From Typhlomys cinereus (lineage: Eukaryota; Chordata; Mammalia; Rodentia; Platacanthomyidae), in the NCBI GenBank assembly GCA_023101885.1, contig JALPQD010000088.1:2763501-2827500 (forward strand): a stretch of DNA of 64,000 nucleotides, read 5' to 3'. The notes beneath the pieces are model-generated. The model was not told the DNA's origin and did no database searches. It was given only the letters and a program-made list of their open reading frames with translations. Made by a program: the position numbers and the translations under genes. Positions 11,645 to 23,854 of this stretch are shown in pieces. How positions within the stretch are numbered: position 1 is the stretch's first letter; each line of letters begins with the position of its first letter.

Positions 11645-14600
11645 TTTTTTTTTTTTTATTAAAAATTTAATTATACATTTTAAAAATTTTTTACCAGTTC
11701 CCTCCCTCCCCCCTCTTCCCCCTCCCCTTCCCCCAGTGCCTCCCCCCCAATTCCCAGATAGTCCTTTATTGTGTGTGCCTAACTCTCCACTGTGTCCTCC
11801 TCTCCGATGACATATAAGGACCCAGTGGCATTTCCATAAGCCCTTTCTCTTGTTCCCCTTAAGCATAAGATCACTACTATGGCTGTCAATCCCTTGCCTC
11901 CAGGGGTCTCGGTGCCCTTATCAGATGCTAGACTTTATGAGGGCAACAGTGCGCTGGACATTGCGCAGGGCATGCAAAGTTCCATTATGATTGCTTTGGC
12001 CCCAACTATTGTTGAGAATCTTGCAAATCGTTGCTCCTCCCATCCTTTTGCTCTTACAATCTTACCGCCCCCTCTTCCGCAAATGTCCCTGAGCTCCAGG
12101 ATGGGGAGAGATTAGGCTGTCCTAGTTCTATGTGATTGATATAGAGTCTCTGAAGTTCTGGATTGTGGTTTGTTGATTTTCTTTTGCAGTTTTGCTGCTC
12201 CTGCAATTCCCTTCACTCCATTCTGCTGGGCACTGTATGTCACCCCCTGGCCAGAGACAAAAAGCTGTTAAACTGGAGTCTTGTTGTACTAGCACATTCA
12301 AGGGTAGATGTAATAAGAGTAGGAAACCTCACTGAGAGAGGGGTCCATCACCCATTTGCAAAATGATTACTTTTTATCTGCTAGACTATATGCCCTCCCC
12401 TTCTGGTGAGATCAGGAAAGAACGTCTGTGAACTTAACCAGGTTTCTCATTACTTACTTGCAGACCTTCATGGAGGCCTATTTTCTCTGCTGTAACATGG
12501 TCTCCTCTCTCTTTGTTTCTGGTGTGGCCCTCCTAACCCATCTCTCTTGTTCATAATCCTTGCAATTACTGTGTTACATAGGTTTACTTTTGAGTGTCCC
12601 AATGTGGGCTGGGTGAGTTTGGTACTAGGAGCCACCTATTAGGGAGTACATACGGCGCTTAATTTTCTGGGTTTGGGATACTTCACTTAATATAATTCTT
12701 TCTAATGACATCCATTTCCCAGCAAATTCCAGTAATTCATCATTTTTGATGGCTGAGTAGTACTCCATTGTATAGATGTACCACAGTTTCCTTATCCACT
12801 CGTCAACTGTTGGACATTTAGGTTGATTCCATGACTTTGCTATTGTAAACAGTGCTGCTATGAACATGGTCGAGCTTGTGCTATCGAGGCGAACCTTTGC
12901 TGCTTGGGGGGTTATTCCCAAAAGTGGGATAGCAGGGTCATATGGCATTTCAATCTTTAATTTCTTTAAGAATCTCCAGACGGCTCGCCAGAGTGGCTGT
13001 ATGAGCCTGCATTCCCACCAACAATGTAGGAGAGTTCCCCTCTCTCCACATCCTCTCCAGCATTTGTCGTTGTTTGTATTGTGGATTTTTGCCATCCTGA
13101 CCGGGGTGAGATGATATCTCAGGGAAGTTTTGATTTGCATTTCCCTGATGGCGAAGGAAGTGGAGCATTTTTTAAGATAATTGTTAGACATTTTAATTTC
13201 ATCCCTGGTAAAGTTTCTTTGAAGTTCCAGGGCCCATTTTTTAATTGGGCCAGTGTTTTCCTTGGAGTTTAATTTTCTAAGTTCTTTGTGCACTCTGGAC
13301 AGTAGAGCTCTGTCAGATATGTGGTTAGTGAAGATTTTCTCCCATTCTGTGGGTTGCCTTTGAGCTCGTGTTACAATCTCTTTATCTGAACAGAAGCTCT
13401 TTAATTTCACAAGATCCCAACTGTTGAGAGTTGGTAGCAGTGACTGTGCCATTGGATGTCTGTTTAGGAACTGTTGGCCTAGCCCAACCAGCTCGAGGGA
13501 GTTCCCTATCTTTTCAACTATGGTTTTTAAAGTCTCTGGCCTGATATCAAGGTCCTTGATCCATTTGGAATTAAGTCTTGTACATGGTGACAAGTACGGG
13601 TCCAGCTTTAATCTTCTGCATGTGGAGATCCAGTTTTGCCAGCACCATTTGTTGAAGATGCTGTTCTTTTTCCATTGGATTCTTTGGGCCCCTTTGTCAA
13701 AGACCAAATGGCTGTAACTTTGTGGGCTTATATCTGGGTCTTCAATCCTTATCCATTGATCTGTGTGTCTATTTTGGAGCCAGTACCAGGCTGTCTTTAT
13801 AACTATGGATTTGTAGTATAGACTTAGGTTTGGTATGGTAATACCTCCAGCTGTGTTTTTGTTACTCAGGATTGTTTTGGCTATCCTGGGTCTTTTGTGC
13901 CTCCAAATGAACTTTGAGATTGTTTGGTCAACTTCTTTGAAGAATTGCTTTGGGATTTTGATTGGTATAGCATTGAATCTGTATATTGCCTTTGGTAGGA
14001 TGGTCATTTTTACAATGTTGATTCTGCCAATCCAGGAACAAGGGAGGTCTTTCCACCTTCTGGTGTCTTCTGCAATTTCTTTCTTGAGGGTTTTAAAGTT
14101 TTCATTGTAAAGGTCTTTTACCTCCTTAGTTAGGTTTATACCGAGGTATTTCATTTTTTTAGGGGTTATAGTAAATGGCATGGTTTCTCTCAAGGCTTTT
14201 TCACTTCTTTCATTCTGGGCATATAGGAAGGCCTCTGATTTTTGCACATTTATTTTGTATCCTGCCACCCTGCTGAACTTCTCAATTAGTTCCAGGAGCT
14301 TCCTGGTGGAGTTTTTGGGATCACTCAGGTATAAGATCATGTCATCTGCAAATAGAGATAGCTTGACTTCTTCCTTGCCAATTTGAATCCCTCTTATGTC
14401 CCTTTCTTGTCTTATGGCTTCGGCTAAGACTTCAAGTACAATATTGAATAGAAGTGGTGAGAGTGGACAGCCTTGTCTTGTTCCTGATCGAAGTGGGAAT
14501 GCTTCCAATTGTTCCCCATTGAGCATAATCCTTGCTGTGGGCTTGTTGTATACAGCTTTTATTATATTGATAAAGGTTCCTTCCATTCCTACTGTCTCTA

Positions 14601-14840
14601 GCGTTTTGATCATAAAAGGCTGTTGGATCTTGTCAAAAGCTTTTTCTGCATCTATCGAGAGTATCATGTGGTCTTGGACTTTGGACTGGTTTACATGATG
14701 AATTACATTTATTGATTTGCGTATGTTGAACCAACCTTGTGTGCCGGGGATGAAGCCTACTTGGTCCCCATGAATGATCTTTTTAATATGTTTTTGAATC
14801 CGATTTGCTAAGACTTTGTTGAGAATCTTTGCGTCTGTGT
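11645..14840 (-). mobile_element. LINE-1, 5'-truncated, antisense to Stxbp4
   Basis: On the minus strand the element runs from about 14840 to a poly(A) tail seen as poly(T) at about 11642-11657. It holds the C-terminal 58% or so of ORF2, then a 3' UTR of roughly 970 bp (11657-12624) ending in a G-rich polypurine tract (C-rich on +, about 11700-11755), which is the usual LINE-1 3' layout. A perfect 17-bp duplication flanks it. ORF1 and the ORF2 endonuclease are absent, so it cannot move on its own. The intact frame and perfect duplication indicate a recent insertion. Confidence 0.95.
12625..14838 (-). pseudogene. LINE-1 ORF2 C-terminal part (reverse transcriptase), truncated
   Basis: About 738 codons are open on the minus strand from the truncation point to a stop at 12625; the first in-frame Met is at 14667, with coding-like sequence ([21 protein letters not shown]) continuing upstream to the insertion edge. 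Counting from that Met, the fingers/palm motifs [15 protein letters not shown] (about 61-75) and the catalytic LFADDMILY (about 105-113) are present. A C-terminal Cys/His cluster of the form CxxxCx8HCx3C follows. Full-length ORF2 in the family is about 1,280 residues, so the endonuclease and part of the linker are missing. There is no frameshift or stop in what remains. Confidence 0.93.
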
Positions 14841-14857
14841 AGAATGTGGATCCTCTT
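14841..14857. repeat. Target-site duplication, right copy (LINE-1)
   Basis: Exact copy of 11628-11644, marking the truncated 5' end of the LINE-1. Confidence 0.93.
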
Positions 14858-15359
14858 GTAGGATCAGATTAGTGTTAAGAAATGTGTCAAGATATGAAAC
14901 TAAACTTCCTTGCTGGACATTCACAAGCTCATTAGCATGTGACAAGTGTTGGAAGCCATGCAGGAAAGGTTTTATCCCCAGATCCCACACACTACCATCC
15001 TCATTGCTACCACGTTTTGCTTTTACACAAAATTAGTTTCGCACTTAGGGAAATGGTAATATATCTGAAAGTATATCCAAAACTATAGCAATATAGAAAT
15101 GAATTCTCATTGGTGTATCATTGAGATTGATTAAACAATGGCCATAGATACCCATGGTTAGTGTGCAGTCACGAATGAGTCAGTGGCACTTGTAAGATAA
15201 AGTTTATTCCCAAACCTGACCCGTACCTCCCACTTCTGTTGACCTTGCATTTGCAAGCAAATAGGACTTTATTATGCTTATATCCCATCATGACTTCTAT
15301 TAATAGTTAGGAATACTGTAAATTGTGAAAGCAAAGCTCAGGAAATCTTGAAACGGCCA

Positions 15360-15500
15360 TTTGTTGGCTCTGGGCTTACTTTCTCTGTAAAATGGTAACA
15401 AGGTTATTGTAAAGTTGTGATAGTAAATGTTTCCAGTTCTTAAAAATACATCGGTGCATGGTAAGTTCCCAGTAAGTGGCTGGTATTATTAATAGTTTCA
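15360..15500 (+). repeat. MIR relic
   Basis: The sequence shows 'gctctgggcttactttctctgtaaaatggtaacaaggttattgt' in pieces and 'ggtaagttcccagtaagtggc', the order typical of the MIR core and 3' part. Ancient and diverged. Confidence 0.6.
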
Positions 15501-16272
15501 TGATCTTTTCCTGTTCTGCCCATCCTGCTTGAAGAGCTCCACTTTAAGTCTATGCTCATAAAACAATCTTTTTCTCCATTTAGTCATTAAATGATATTGT
15601 CTGTACTGTTTTTCATCTCCATCACAGCCTCTGTGTGAAAAGGGGTTCTGACAGAACTGGAATTTGTATCTGTTTGACTGTCATTGGATTCTTAACCTTG
15701 TCGTTGACATTCCAAAAGATCCTACTAAATGATAGAGAAGTACCATCTTTGCCATTTTTTGATCGTATTTACTTGCAAATGAATTGTTAATACTACCTTC
15801 AAGGTAAAAATTACTGAGTAGAGATCATTTCAAACCATGAAGCTGTTGTGTTGCCTTTCATTTGCTTAAAACCAGATTTAAACTGATAAATATAATTCAC
15901 TAGGTTCACACAGATCATCCAGATTGGTAATATGCAGCATATTATTAAATCTTAGAATGAACATTAGCCATCAATTTATGTTGCTATTTGGACATTTTAA
16001 ACACAGACATGGAATTTGTATTGCTAAGGAATTTTTATTAAAATATGAATGATGAAGTTAGCAACAGAGTGTTGTTATGAATTGTGTCAACAACAATATT
16101 AGATGAATAAAAATACCCCAGGCTTTAATATTCTCTTCTGTCTACTCAGACAACTCTGAAGTAAAATCTAAATGTTGTTATGGAATACAGGAGTAAGAGT
16201 AGTCAAGAAGGACTTTATGTTAACCCTCAAAACCAGCATCTGATGCACAACTTTATGTTTTAACGTTGACAG

Positions 16273-16362
16273 CTTCTTCCCTGTGATTCTCTAGAAGCAG
16301 ATGAAGTAGAGAAACTTACACGAGAAAGGAATCAAGCTCTGGAACAAGTGGCAGTACTAAAG
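16273..16362 (+). CDS. Stxbp4: Stxbp4 exon, start of coiled coil
   Basis: A 90-nt exon, 30 codons, phase 0 at both ends, reading LLPCDSLEADEVEKLTRER and on to QVAVLK. It aligns without gaps to remembered human STXBP4 just before and into the coiled coil (about residues 290-318), which fixes the acceptor at GACAG, 16268-16272. The donor is GTAACC at 16363. Charged and hydrophobic residues alternate in a heptad-like way from EADEVEKL onward. A second AG at 16293-16294, preceded by a strong pyrimidine tract that is itself coding sequence, could compete as acceptor. Its use would remove 22 nt and bring in a stop after four codons. Confidence 0.92.
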
Positions 16363-17208
16363 GTAACCTGCGGCTCAGCTTCCTCATTTTATTTTAGGAA
16401 GGGAGGGATAGAGGGATGGAGGAATGGGGAGAGGGAGGGAGACGGGGGAAATAATCTTATATTGGATCCTGAGATATTGAAGTTAGTTTTGTTTTAATGA
16501 CAGTACATTGCTTTCAAATTGTTAGCATTAGATTTCTTTAGCTACTATTAGTTAATATCTAGCTCACAAACTTGCTTTTGAAAACATCATATCCATATAG
16601 GATGTGGATTTTGCTCATGATTTCCAATCTCTTCACTTCTTACCTGTTTTTATTCTCTCACATTGGTGGTAGCAGCACAATTTTTTGGTTTTTGAGACAG
16701 CAAAGCAAGTTGGACAGTTTGGAATTTTATGTTCATCATAAATAATTTTCCCAGGTTCAGGACCATACAGGACCTTGGAGGTGCTAATGTAATTTGAATT
16801 CGAGGCAACATGTATAAAACAAACACATGCAATCCTAAATATTCTATAGCATTGTCGTTCTCCTAATACAGTTTCATTCTATTTTGAATAGGATAACTAA
16901 CTACTTTGTTATTAACAACTACTTTATTCATCATTAATTTACCATAGAAATAAGTTTTTATTTTATTACAAGTGAAATTCTTTTGCTATTTAATTGAGTT
17001 TTATTGATGCAAATTCTACACAATAAAGAAACACCATTTTCTTGCTGTTTTAGTTTATAATTTCAATCTCCAGAAGAAGCAAATATAAAATTTCCTAATT
17101 TTCCTTGCAGAAAGTGTCTGAAAGCAGACCAGCCAAGCTTGTTTTTAAAAATAAATGTTGTATGTGGCGTGAAGGGTTTATGACCTAAAACTGCTCTGAA
17201 AGGAAAAG

Positions 17209-17256
<48 letters not shown>

Positions 17257-19163
17257 ATGCATGCGTGTTTGTGTGTTTGCGTGTATGTGTTAACTCATAT
17301 GTAAACTGGTTCTTATATTTCCACTTCTAGCCTTCTTTCTCTTTGTTGGTGTTGAATCATAGGCATCTTTTGGGGGTAGTCTGTACAGATCTGTCATATT
17401 TTTCTGAATAACTATGTTATACATCAACAAGTTTTATTGTAAGTTATTCAATCATATCTCTATTAATGGATAAACTATTTCCAGTTTTCCAGTTTTAAAA
17501 ATAACTTCATTTTAAGTAACTTTGTGTCTGTGTCTGTAGACAGTTGTACAATACATCTGTGAAAGTAGAAATTGGGTATAATAGATGTAAACACAAAACC
17601 TGCTTTACATTCCCCACTATCATTCTACAATTTAGTATAACAAGAATGTTGATGGAATCTCAATAGATAATTTTAAGTATTAATAAGAGTAACTTCTTCA
17701 TATTCTGCTAAAGAAATTCTGTCGTATTGGTTACATGGGTGAGATAGCATTTTTATGCAATTCATCTCTACACCAATATTAAATCTGGTTTGTTAGAATT
17801 TTCTGTGTTTCTTGGATCTGTTCATTTCCTTAAATTATATTATCATTAAAGTTAATATTTCCATCTTTATTTGAATATCAACATTAATTACTGGAATTTT
17901 AATTTAAAACTGTAAGTCATACTCTTGTAACCTTTAAATAAGAGAACCTGAGGAGCCATTCAATCAGATTCACATTTAAAGTTCATGAAATATAACTGAG
18001 CACTTCCCAATGTGGTGAAACCCCCTAGTCCCAGATAAAACAGCCCCACATCTTTAATTTGCTCCACGCCAAGCTCTTTTTTACTGAGAACCATTTTGAG
18101 AGACTGTATAAAATAGTACATGAAACAATAAATATTTTGTTTTAGGTAATACTTGTACTTCCAGTTATTCTACCTGTAACATTTAACACACACACTCACG
18201 CGCAAATAAAAACCATGGAAATGGTTTGGCATTATACTTCGACAGCTCTAGACTTTTCATCTAATTTCAGCCACAAACAAAAAGGAGGTTAAGGTAATTT
18301 TATGCAATGACTAATTTTTATTTTGCACCAGTGATCTTAAACAGCCTGTGGGATGTGCTTAGCCTGCAGTCTGTCTACAGAATCCACAGGGCTCCTACTT
18401 GGCAGAAGGAAGTGAACATACCCGACAGAGCCCGGGCAGAGTTGCCAGTCTCTTGGCTCCAGATCTGTGGCACAGCCATTACCTTCACTTCACCTATACA
18501 AGGGCAAGCTACAGCGAGTACTCCAGAGCTCACATTGCTTCCTGCACCCAGGCTGCATGGCGTGACCCCTCACCACCCTGTTTCCCATCTAAGCAGTTCC
18601 TCTGCTAGAGTTTACAGTGCAGTGGTTCCTGATTAGACGTATTTAATAACACTGGACAGTAGGGTGTATGCTTGACTTAATTTCATGTTCAAAGATTATG
18701 CTATTCCACTTGTCATGTTCATCTCCATATTCCATATTTATTTACTTTATAAGAATAATATTCTTTTTTAGATTGCTTTAGAAAATAAGCTAGAATTGAA
18801 TTAGTAAGCCAATAGTTAATCTATTCTCATTCACTAACATTATTATGGTTATAAACTCTCACTTTTCATTTAGAATAAAGGCCTCTTTAGTTTGGAGGCT
18901 CTTTGTGATGATATTGATCATCCCACATTTAGTTAATATTTACCAGTCTTGATCCTTTTTGAAATTCAGATTTTGGTTTCTTATAAAACTAATGTAAAAA
19001 AAAAAAATGATTCCCTCGCCATCAGATGCCAGGTAAGTATAACTGATATATGTGAAGCCGGAACATCTGCAGATTGTGCCATTTTCATGCACAGCTTTGA
19101 CCCAGAGGACGAGAGCTCAAAGCCAGCATGGCAAACTACTAATTTTCTGGGTTTTATACACAG
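16363..19163 (+). other. Stxbp4 intron (2.8 kb)
   Basis: The intron is mostly AT-rich unique-looking sequence, with a (GT)n run at 17212-17254. A G+A-rich patch lies at 16395-16450. The segment 18310-18640 is more GC-rich and has a few open frames but no recognisable protein similarity. No other feature seen. Confidence 0.9.
17212..17254. repeat. (TG)n microsatellite
   Basis: About 21 TG dinucleotides, followed by a looser TG-rich stretch to 17290. Confidence 0.95.
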
Positions 19164-19229
19164 GAAAAATTATTTGAGTCAGAAAAGCACCGGAAGCAAC
19201 TGGAAGAAGAGCTCCAGATCGTGCAACAA
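19164..19229 (+). CDS. Stxbp4: Stxbp4 exon, coiled coil
   Basis: A 66-nt exon, 22 codons, phase 0-0, reading EKLFESEKHRKQLEEELQ then IVQQ. It follows an ACACAG acceptor (AG at 19162-19163) and is followed by GTAGGT at 19230. It matches the human coiled-coil segment EKLLESDKQRKQLTEELQ as remembered. As a small symmetric exon it could be skipped without breaking the frame, removing about three heptads. A long TG repeat begins 11 bp downstream of the donor. Confidence 0.93.
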
Positions 19230-19237
19230 GTAGGTGC

Positions 19238-19239
<2 letters not shown>

Positions 19240-19300
<61 letters not shown>
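19240..19300. repeat. (TG)n microsatellite next to a 5' splice site
   Basis: About 30 TG dinucleotides, continuing as a looser TG/CA-rich tract to about 19385. It starts 11 bp after the exon end at 19229. Confidence 0.96.
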
Positions 19301-19306
<6 letters not shown>

Positions 19307-20983
19307 CGTGTGTGTGCATGAGCATATGTGTGTGTGTGCATGTGTGTGTGTGCACACATACGCACGCATGTATATACATGTGTGAATTCCTTTGTGTGCA
19401 ATGGTGCATAAGGCGTCCTTTTAAAGCAGTGGTGCTTTATCCTGTCCCGACATTGTTGGTGCAAAAGCACAGGACATAAGCAGTGATCTTGAAAAGAACA
19501 GCTAGAAGGCTGGGCCCGACCTAGAGCCTGCTCTGTCTCTCAGACAAATTTAAAAGCTCTCTTTGAAATTGTTTCCAAAATCATCAATCTGATTGATTTT
19601 CAAGTCCCTTTCTCTTTCTCTTTTATTTTTTGCCCTTTGTTTCTGTTTTCTCTTTTCTCTTGTTAGTCACACAAGTGACTTATTATTAAAGAAAAAAAAT
19701 CCCAGGCACTCCCCCAGAAACTCCAGCACACAGATTTATATTTAGCTGTTAAAGTAGAACTTTGACTTTTTCATGTTGCATGGTCTTCAGTACATTTATG
19801 AAAAATTAGAACAGAATGAATAAGTAACAATATTTTGAAATAGAAGCAAAAATAATGACTAAAATACAAATAAGAACATTTTTAAGGGGACCCTGTTAGA
19901 GATCCGTGACTACTGCTTGATTTTGAATCTCCCTCACTCTGTCTTCTCAGAAAGTATAAAACAGGCAGAGATGCAAGAAGGGCCATACAGGACCCATGTC
20001 TTTGGTGTGGCTGCGACAGACAGCAACACAAACCTTCGCAAGGCGTAGCAATGGAGCCCAAATGCCAAGGTAACTCCTTCAGCTTGCCTGCCATGGAAAC
20101 CTGGGTAGCAAGAACAAAGAAGGCTTTCAAGTCTCTCAAAAAACACAGGGAGAAACAAGAATGATAAAGATAGTAGTGAAATCAGCCCCAGACCCAGAGA
20201 AAGCAAGTGTAATAATGAGTGTCCAAACATGGAAGGTCAGGTCAGGTCTCCAGTGGTCTCAGTGCTAGCTACAACTATTCAAAAATATGTCCACCTAGAA
20301 ATGACATCTCCATGAGTCACTGCTCATGGGGACGCATTGGGAGAATAGAGAATTGCTGGGATACCTTGGGGACTAGTCCATGTCAGGGAAGGAAGCAGCA
20401 AAGATAAAAGAGAATTATCAACCTGCCCCACCTCACCTGAAGCCTGACCATCAGTGATGATGAGAACCATGCAGGAGTCTACAAGGAGGAGGGTACTCCT
20501 GACCCAAGAGCTGGTTATGGAATTTAAAAAAAAAAAAAAAAGAGCAGAAAAAATCTACATCATTACCAAGCCTTTGCAAGAGTCGGACGTGAGTTAAAGC
20601 TCTTGCCCTGATGAAAATTTGGAAAAGCGAGTGAACTGTCACGTAGCACTCCAAACTCATCCAGATGTCTTCAGAATATATTTGACGCTGAGAAGAAATA
20701 ACACCCATGCTCCTGAAAGTTTCAAAAAAAAAATGACAAGACCAGAAAATAAGAATTTGTAAAAATGAAGTAAAGAAATAGAAGATAATCAAAATCATTT
20801 CAAAAAAGAAAATTCAATTGCCAAGTACGCAACAGATACAGTCAAGTGAACCAGGAAAGTGAAAAGAAACCTGTCAAAACATCTAACCACTAAAATTTAA
20901 AAGTACCACCCAAAAAAAGCCTTACAGAATTTTAAAACCTGAATCTAATGAACACGTAGCTTTGGTGCCTAGAACCCCTCTCT

Positions 20984-20986
<3 letters not shown>

Positions 20987-21026
<40 letters not shown>
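20987..21026. repeat. (TC)n microsatellite
   Basis: About 20 CT dinucleotides. Confidence 0.95.
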
Positions 21027-21029
<3 letters not shown>

Positions 21030-21656
21030 AACCCAGGTTTGGAATGACTTTCTTCTAAAAGTAAGGCAATGCTTAAGGTAACCGAGGAACGTCACCAGGC
21101 ACTGCCTTGCAGGGTTTTCTGCCAGCTGAAAGTGGACAATCTGGAGTGCCCCAATTAGTAATTATGGTCATAAATGATAAACCATTGAATGATAGTGATT
21201 TGTGAGCCCATACCATTGGTAATCAGATTAGCTAAATTAATAAGGAGAGTGGAGCACTCTTGCTCATAGTCAATAAGAACTATTGACTAATAAAAGCAAA
21301 GAATTTGCTAGATTTGGAGAGAAGCATTCAGAATCTGTTTTAGCAAGGATTGAATTAGGGACAAATTAAGATGCTAAATTTAGGGGGAAATTTTAATGAA
21401 AAGCAAGATATCTGCATATTTTCATGGTTTTAAAGTAACTCTATAAACCACTACTAATTATAAGAGAGAAATAGTAATTATGCAGTAGAAAATTGAGGAA
21501 AGAGTTTGGTGCTAGAAATTGTTTTCATCAGTGAGGATGCCACTGTGACTCCATATGTGATACTCTGAGAAGGACACAGTGTCACCTGCATAGTCTTCTG
21601 ACTGAGAGAAAATGTTTTACCTGAATCTAGTTATTGGGAAACACTCAACTCTGTGT

Positions 21657-21690
21657 GTGAGTGTGTGTGTGTGTGTGTGTGCGCGCGCAT
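21657..21690. repeat. (TG)n(CG)n microsatellite
   Basis: A TG run passing directly into GCGCGCGC, an alternating purine-pyrimidine tract. Confidence 0.9.
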
Positions 21691-21984
21691 ACACGCAACA
21701 TGCATATATGTCAAGTTTGTCAGAAATACTGATCATAACCTAACAAAGCATTTGACATTAAAAGAGGCCAAAAATACATGAAAATTAACTGCAGTGCTGA
21801 CCTTAGGCCAGATACTGTAGTGTAGCTAGGAGAATGTTTTGAAAGACATGACCAAGTGATTAAATAATGCCAGCATACATGTGGGAGATCACATAGATAA
21901 AAGGACTAAATCAAGTTCCAAACTGCTAAGTGAACTATAGTTATAGAAGGAATACTTTTCCCATGGTCATTCAATGCATTTTTC

Positions 21985-22400
21985 ATTTATATTCTTTTAA
22001 GGCTTTGCACATGAATTTGTGTCATTTTCTTCTACTTTACTCCCATTACAAGCTTTCTCCCCTCACCCCCCAGTGTCCCTCCTGCTCTCACATCCATCTG
22101 GATGTGTAGCTCACTGCATCCCATCTGGGTTGCTGTTAATGACATGTGTCTGGGCACTTTCTGGAACCAGGACGAAATACCAGTAATCACACCACTGGCG
22201 AGAGTAGCTTCCCTTCTCCTCCATCCAGCGTCAACCTTTGTTAGTCTCTACAGGAGGTGTGATGTCTCCCAAGAACTCATCCCTTTCTGGCTGCAATGCT
22301 AATATGCCAAATCTTGTGTCTGACTCATGGAAGGAGATGTAGCTATGTTGGGTTCATGGATGTTGTTGTCCTGTCATCTTTACTAAGAAATGGTGATATA
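21985..22400 (-). repeat. LINE-1 3' UTR fragment, antisense
   Basis: The C-rich block around 22056-22090 (tttctcccctcaccccccag) and the following unique part (ggatgtgtagctcactgc, gatgttgttgtcctgtcatc) resemble the reverse complement of a rodent LINE-1 3' UTR. It is diverged. Confidence 0.5.
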
Positions 22401-22723
22401 GTTAAGGATAAAGGGCTGTGTTATATGTAATTTATCCTCAAATGGTTGAGAAAAAGAATGTTCATGTATGTGTGTTTGTGTCTGTTTACATATATGAATA
22501 TTGAGGAAAGAAACAGAATATTTAAAATCTTAGCAGCATGTTGGAAGATTAGACTTGGCAAAAATGCCCTGATTCTCACTCAGGGGCATGTTGGCAAAAG
22601 ACTGGCTATGGAGAGAGGTAAATCTGGGCAAGGGAGTGTCGGGGCTCTTTATTCTCGTATCCGTGAGTGTGCTTGGAATTATTCCCACATCAAAAGGTTT
22701 TGAAATCCTCTATGATTCAGCCA

Positions 22724-22812
22724 ACTTTGTTTTAGGACAGGCTTACTCTGTGGCCCAGGCTAACCTCACACTCAGGCAGTCCTCCTGCCTCAGCCTTCCA
22801 AGTATGCAAATT
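22724..22812 (-). repeat. B1 SINE fragment, antisense
   Basis: The text 'gacaggcttactctgtggcc', 'caggctaacctcacactcagg' and 'tcctgcctcagccttccaag' is the reverse complement of the B1 right half. Confidence 0.75.
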
Positions 22813-23854
22813 ATGATTCAGATTATATTTTCTTAAGTTTCTTCCTTGATTAATATGATTTCTAAGCTTTGTTCATTTTAAGGTTTTTTCCTTCTACCTG
22901 CCTCTGGCCAGGATGTTTTACATGTTGACATTCCTTCTGTCTTGAAAGTGGCATTTATGGATCTTTCTCCATTTTTCATGTTTCAAATACACTACAGAAA
23001 TTTTTTTGCCTGCATGTAATTAAAATTTTATTTTCTCCTAAATGCTCCCAACACTCCAGCTCTAGTATTTCAGCCATACTTGATGCAGTCATGCCATGGA
23101 GAGCCAACATAAGACATGATTCTAAAAGAAGTGTAGCAAGTGTGCTTTCTTTCTCCAGCAATACCTCCTTTTCCCACATGAGGCCCTCCTGCATTTATTT
23201 CTCTGAAAGAATTATTTTGTTCTTAAGAAAGGTCAGGTCTACACCTACCAAAAAACTGCATCAGAACTTAATGTGAGTCAAATGTGAGAGAAAAAATGAG
23301 ATACAGATAAAGATACATGCAGCAGAAAATTGTTATGTGCTGAAGAATGAATTGGCATCAGAAGCAATGAAGTAGACAGTGGGCTTTCATTACTCCATGT
23401 AGCTTTACACCCACTCTTGTCCTTCTTAGATTTGAGCCTCAGTGAACTGCTGTAAGACTTGGTTTCTAATCAAAGTAATGTTTCCCTACAATTTATTCAT
23501 TGGACCTCAGAGTTTAGGTGCATATCTCTGTCAGCACTGTAGTGACTGAGTCTTGGAAAGTAATAATTTGTGACATGTTTTCTCATCATTGCCCTCATTA
23601 AAAGTGCCAGCCAGGAGCATAAGGAAACACAGAGCTGTTATAAAACAACCAAAGGCTAATATCCCGGCCAAAGCATACAGGCAAGTGCATGTCAGTCTTC
23701 AGTTTTCAGGGACAGAATGCTATCAAAGGTATTTGACAGGAAAGTTATGTTCGTTCCACACATGCAATGAACACATGCTTTCTTTTCTGCTTGACCTCCC
23801 ATTCATGACCCTACAGAATTAGAGGACAGCACTTTTTAATACCGCCCATCATAG

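Larger units (their letters stand above)
101..16272 (+). other. Stxbp4 intron (16.2 kb)
   Basis: The intron runs from the GTAGAG donor at 101 to the GACAG acceptor ending at 16272. It contains older B2-superfamily SINEs (222-470, 3596-3889, 10638-10970), a jerboa-like SINE (7803-8080), B1 fragments (8093-8165, 9262-9350), LTR-like pieces (3960-4268, 6112-6724), a 5'-truncated LINE-1 (11645-14840) and a MIR relic (15360-15500). The stretches 547-3296, 4270-6111, 6725-7790, 8166-9261, 9351-10637, 10971-11627 and 14858-15359 are AT-rich or mixed unique-looking DNA. They contain only short, non-coding-like open frames and I see no gene in them. Confidence 0.9.

Noticed and set aside
12860..14698. 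Many open frames on the + strand across the LINE-1
   Set aside because: They are antisense shadows of the LINE-1 ORF2 and have no independent support.
19117..19480. Several overlapping open frames rich in Thr-His or Cys-Val
   Set aside because: They are translations of the TG/CA repeat and its flank, not genes. The same holds for frames at 7643-8090, 26868-27111 and 55673-55901.
19700..20980. A-rich stretch reminiscent of a LINE-1 5' region or ORF1
   Set aside because: No ORF1 motif or continuous frame could be traced; the similarity is one of composition only.
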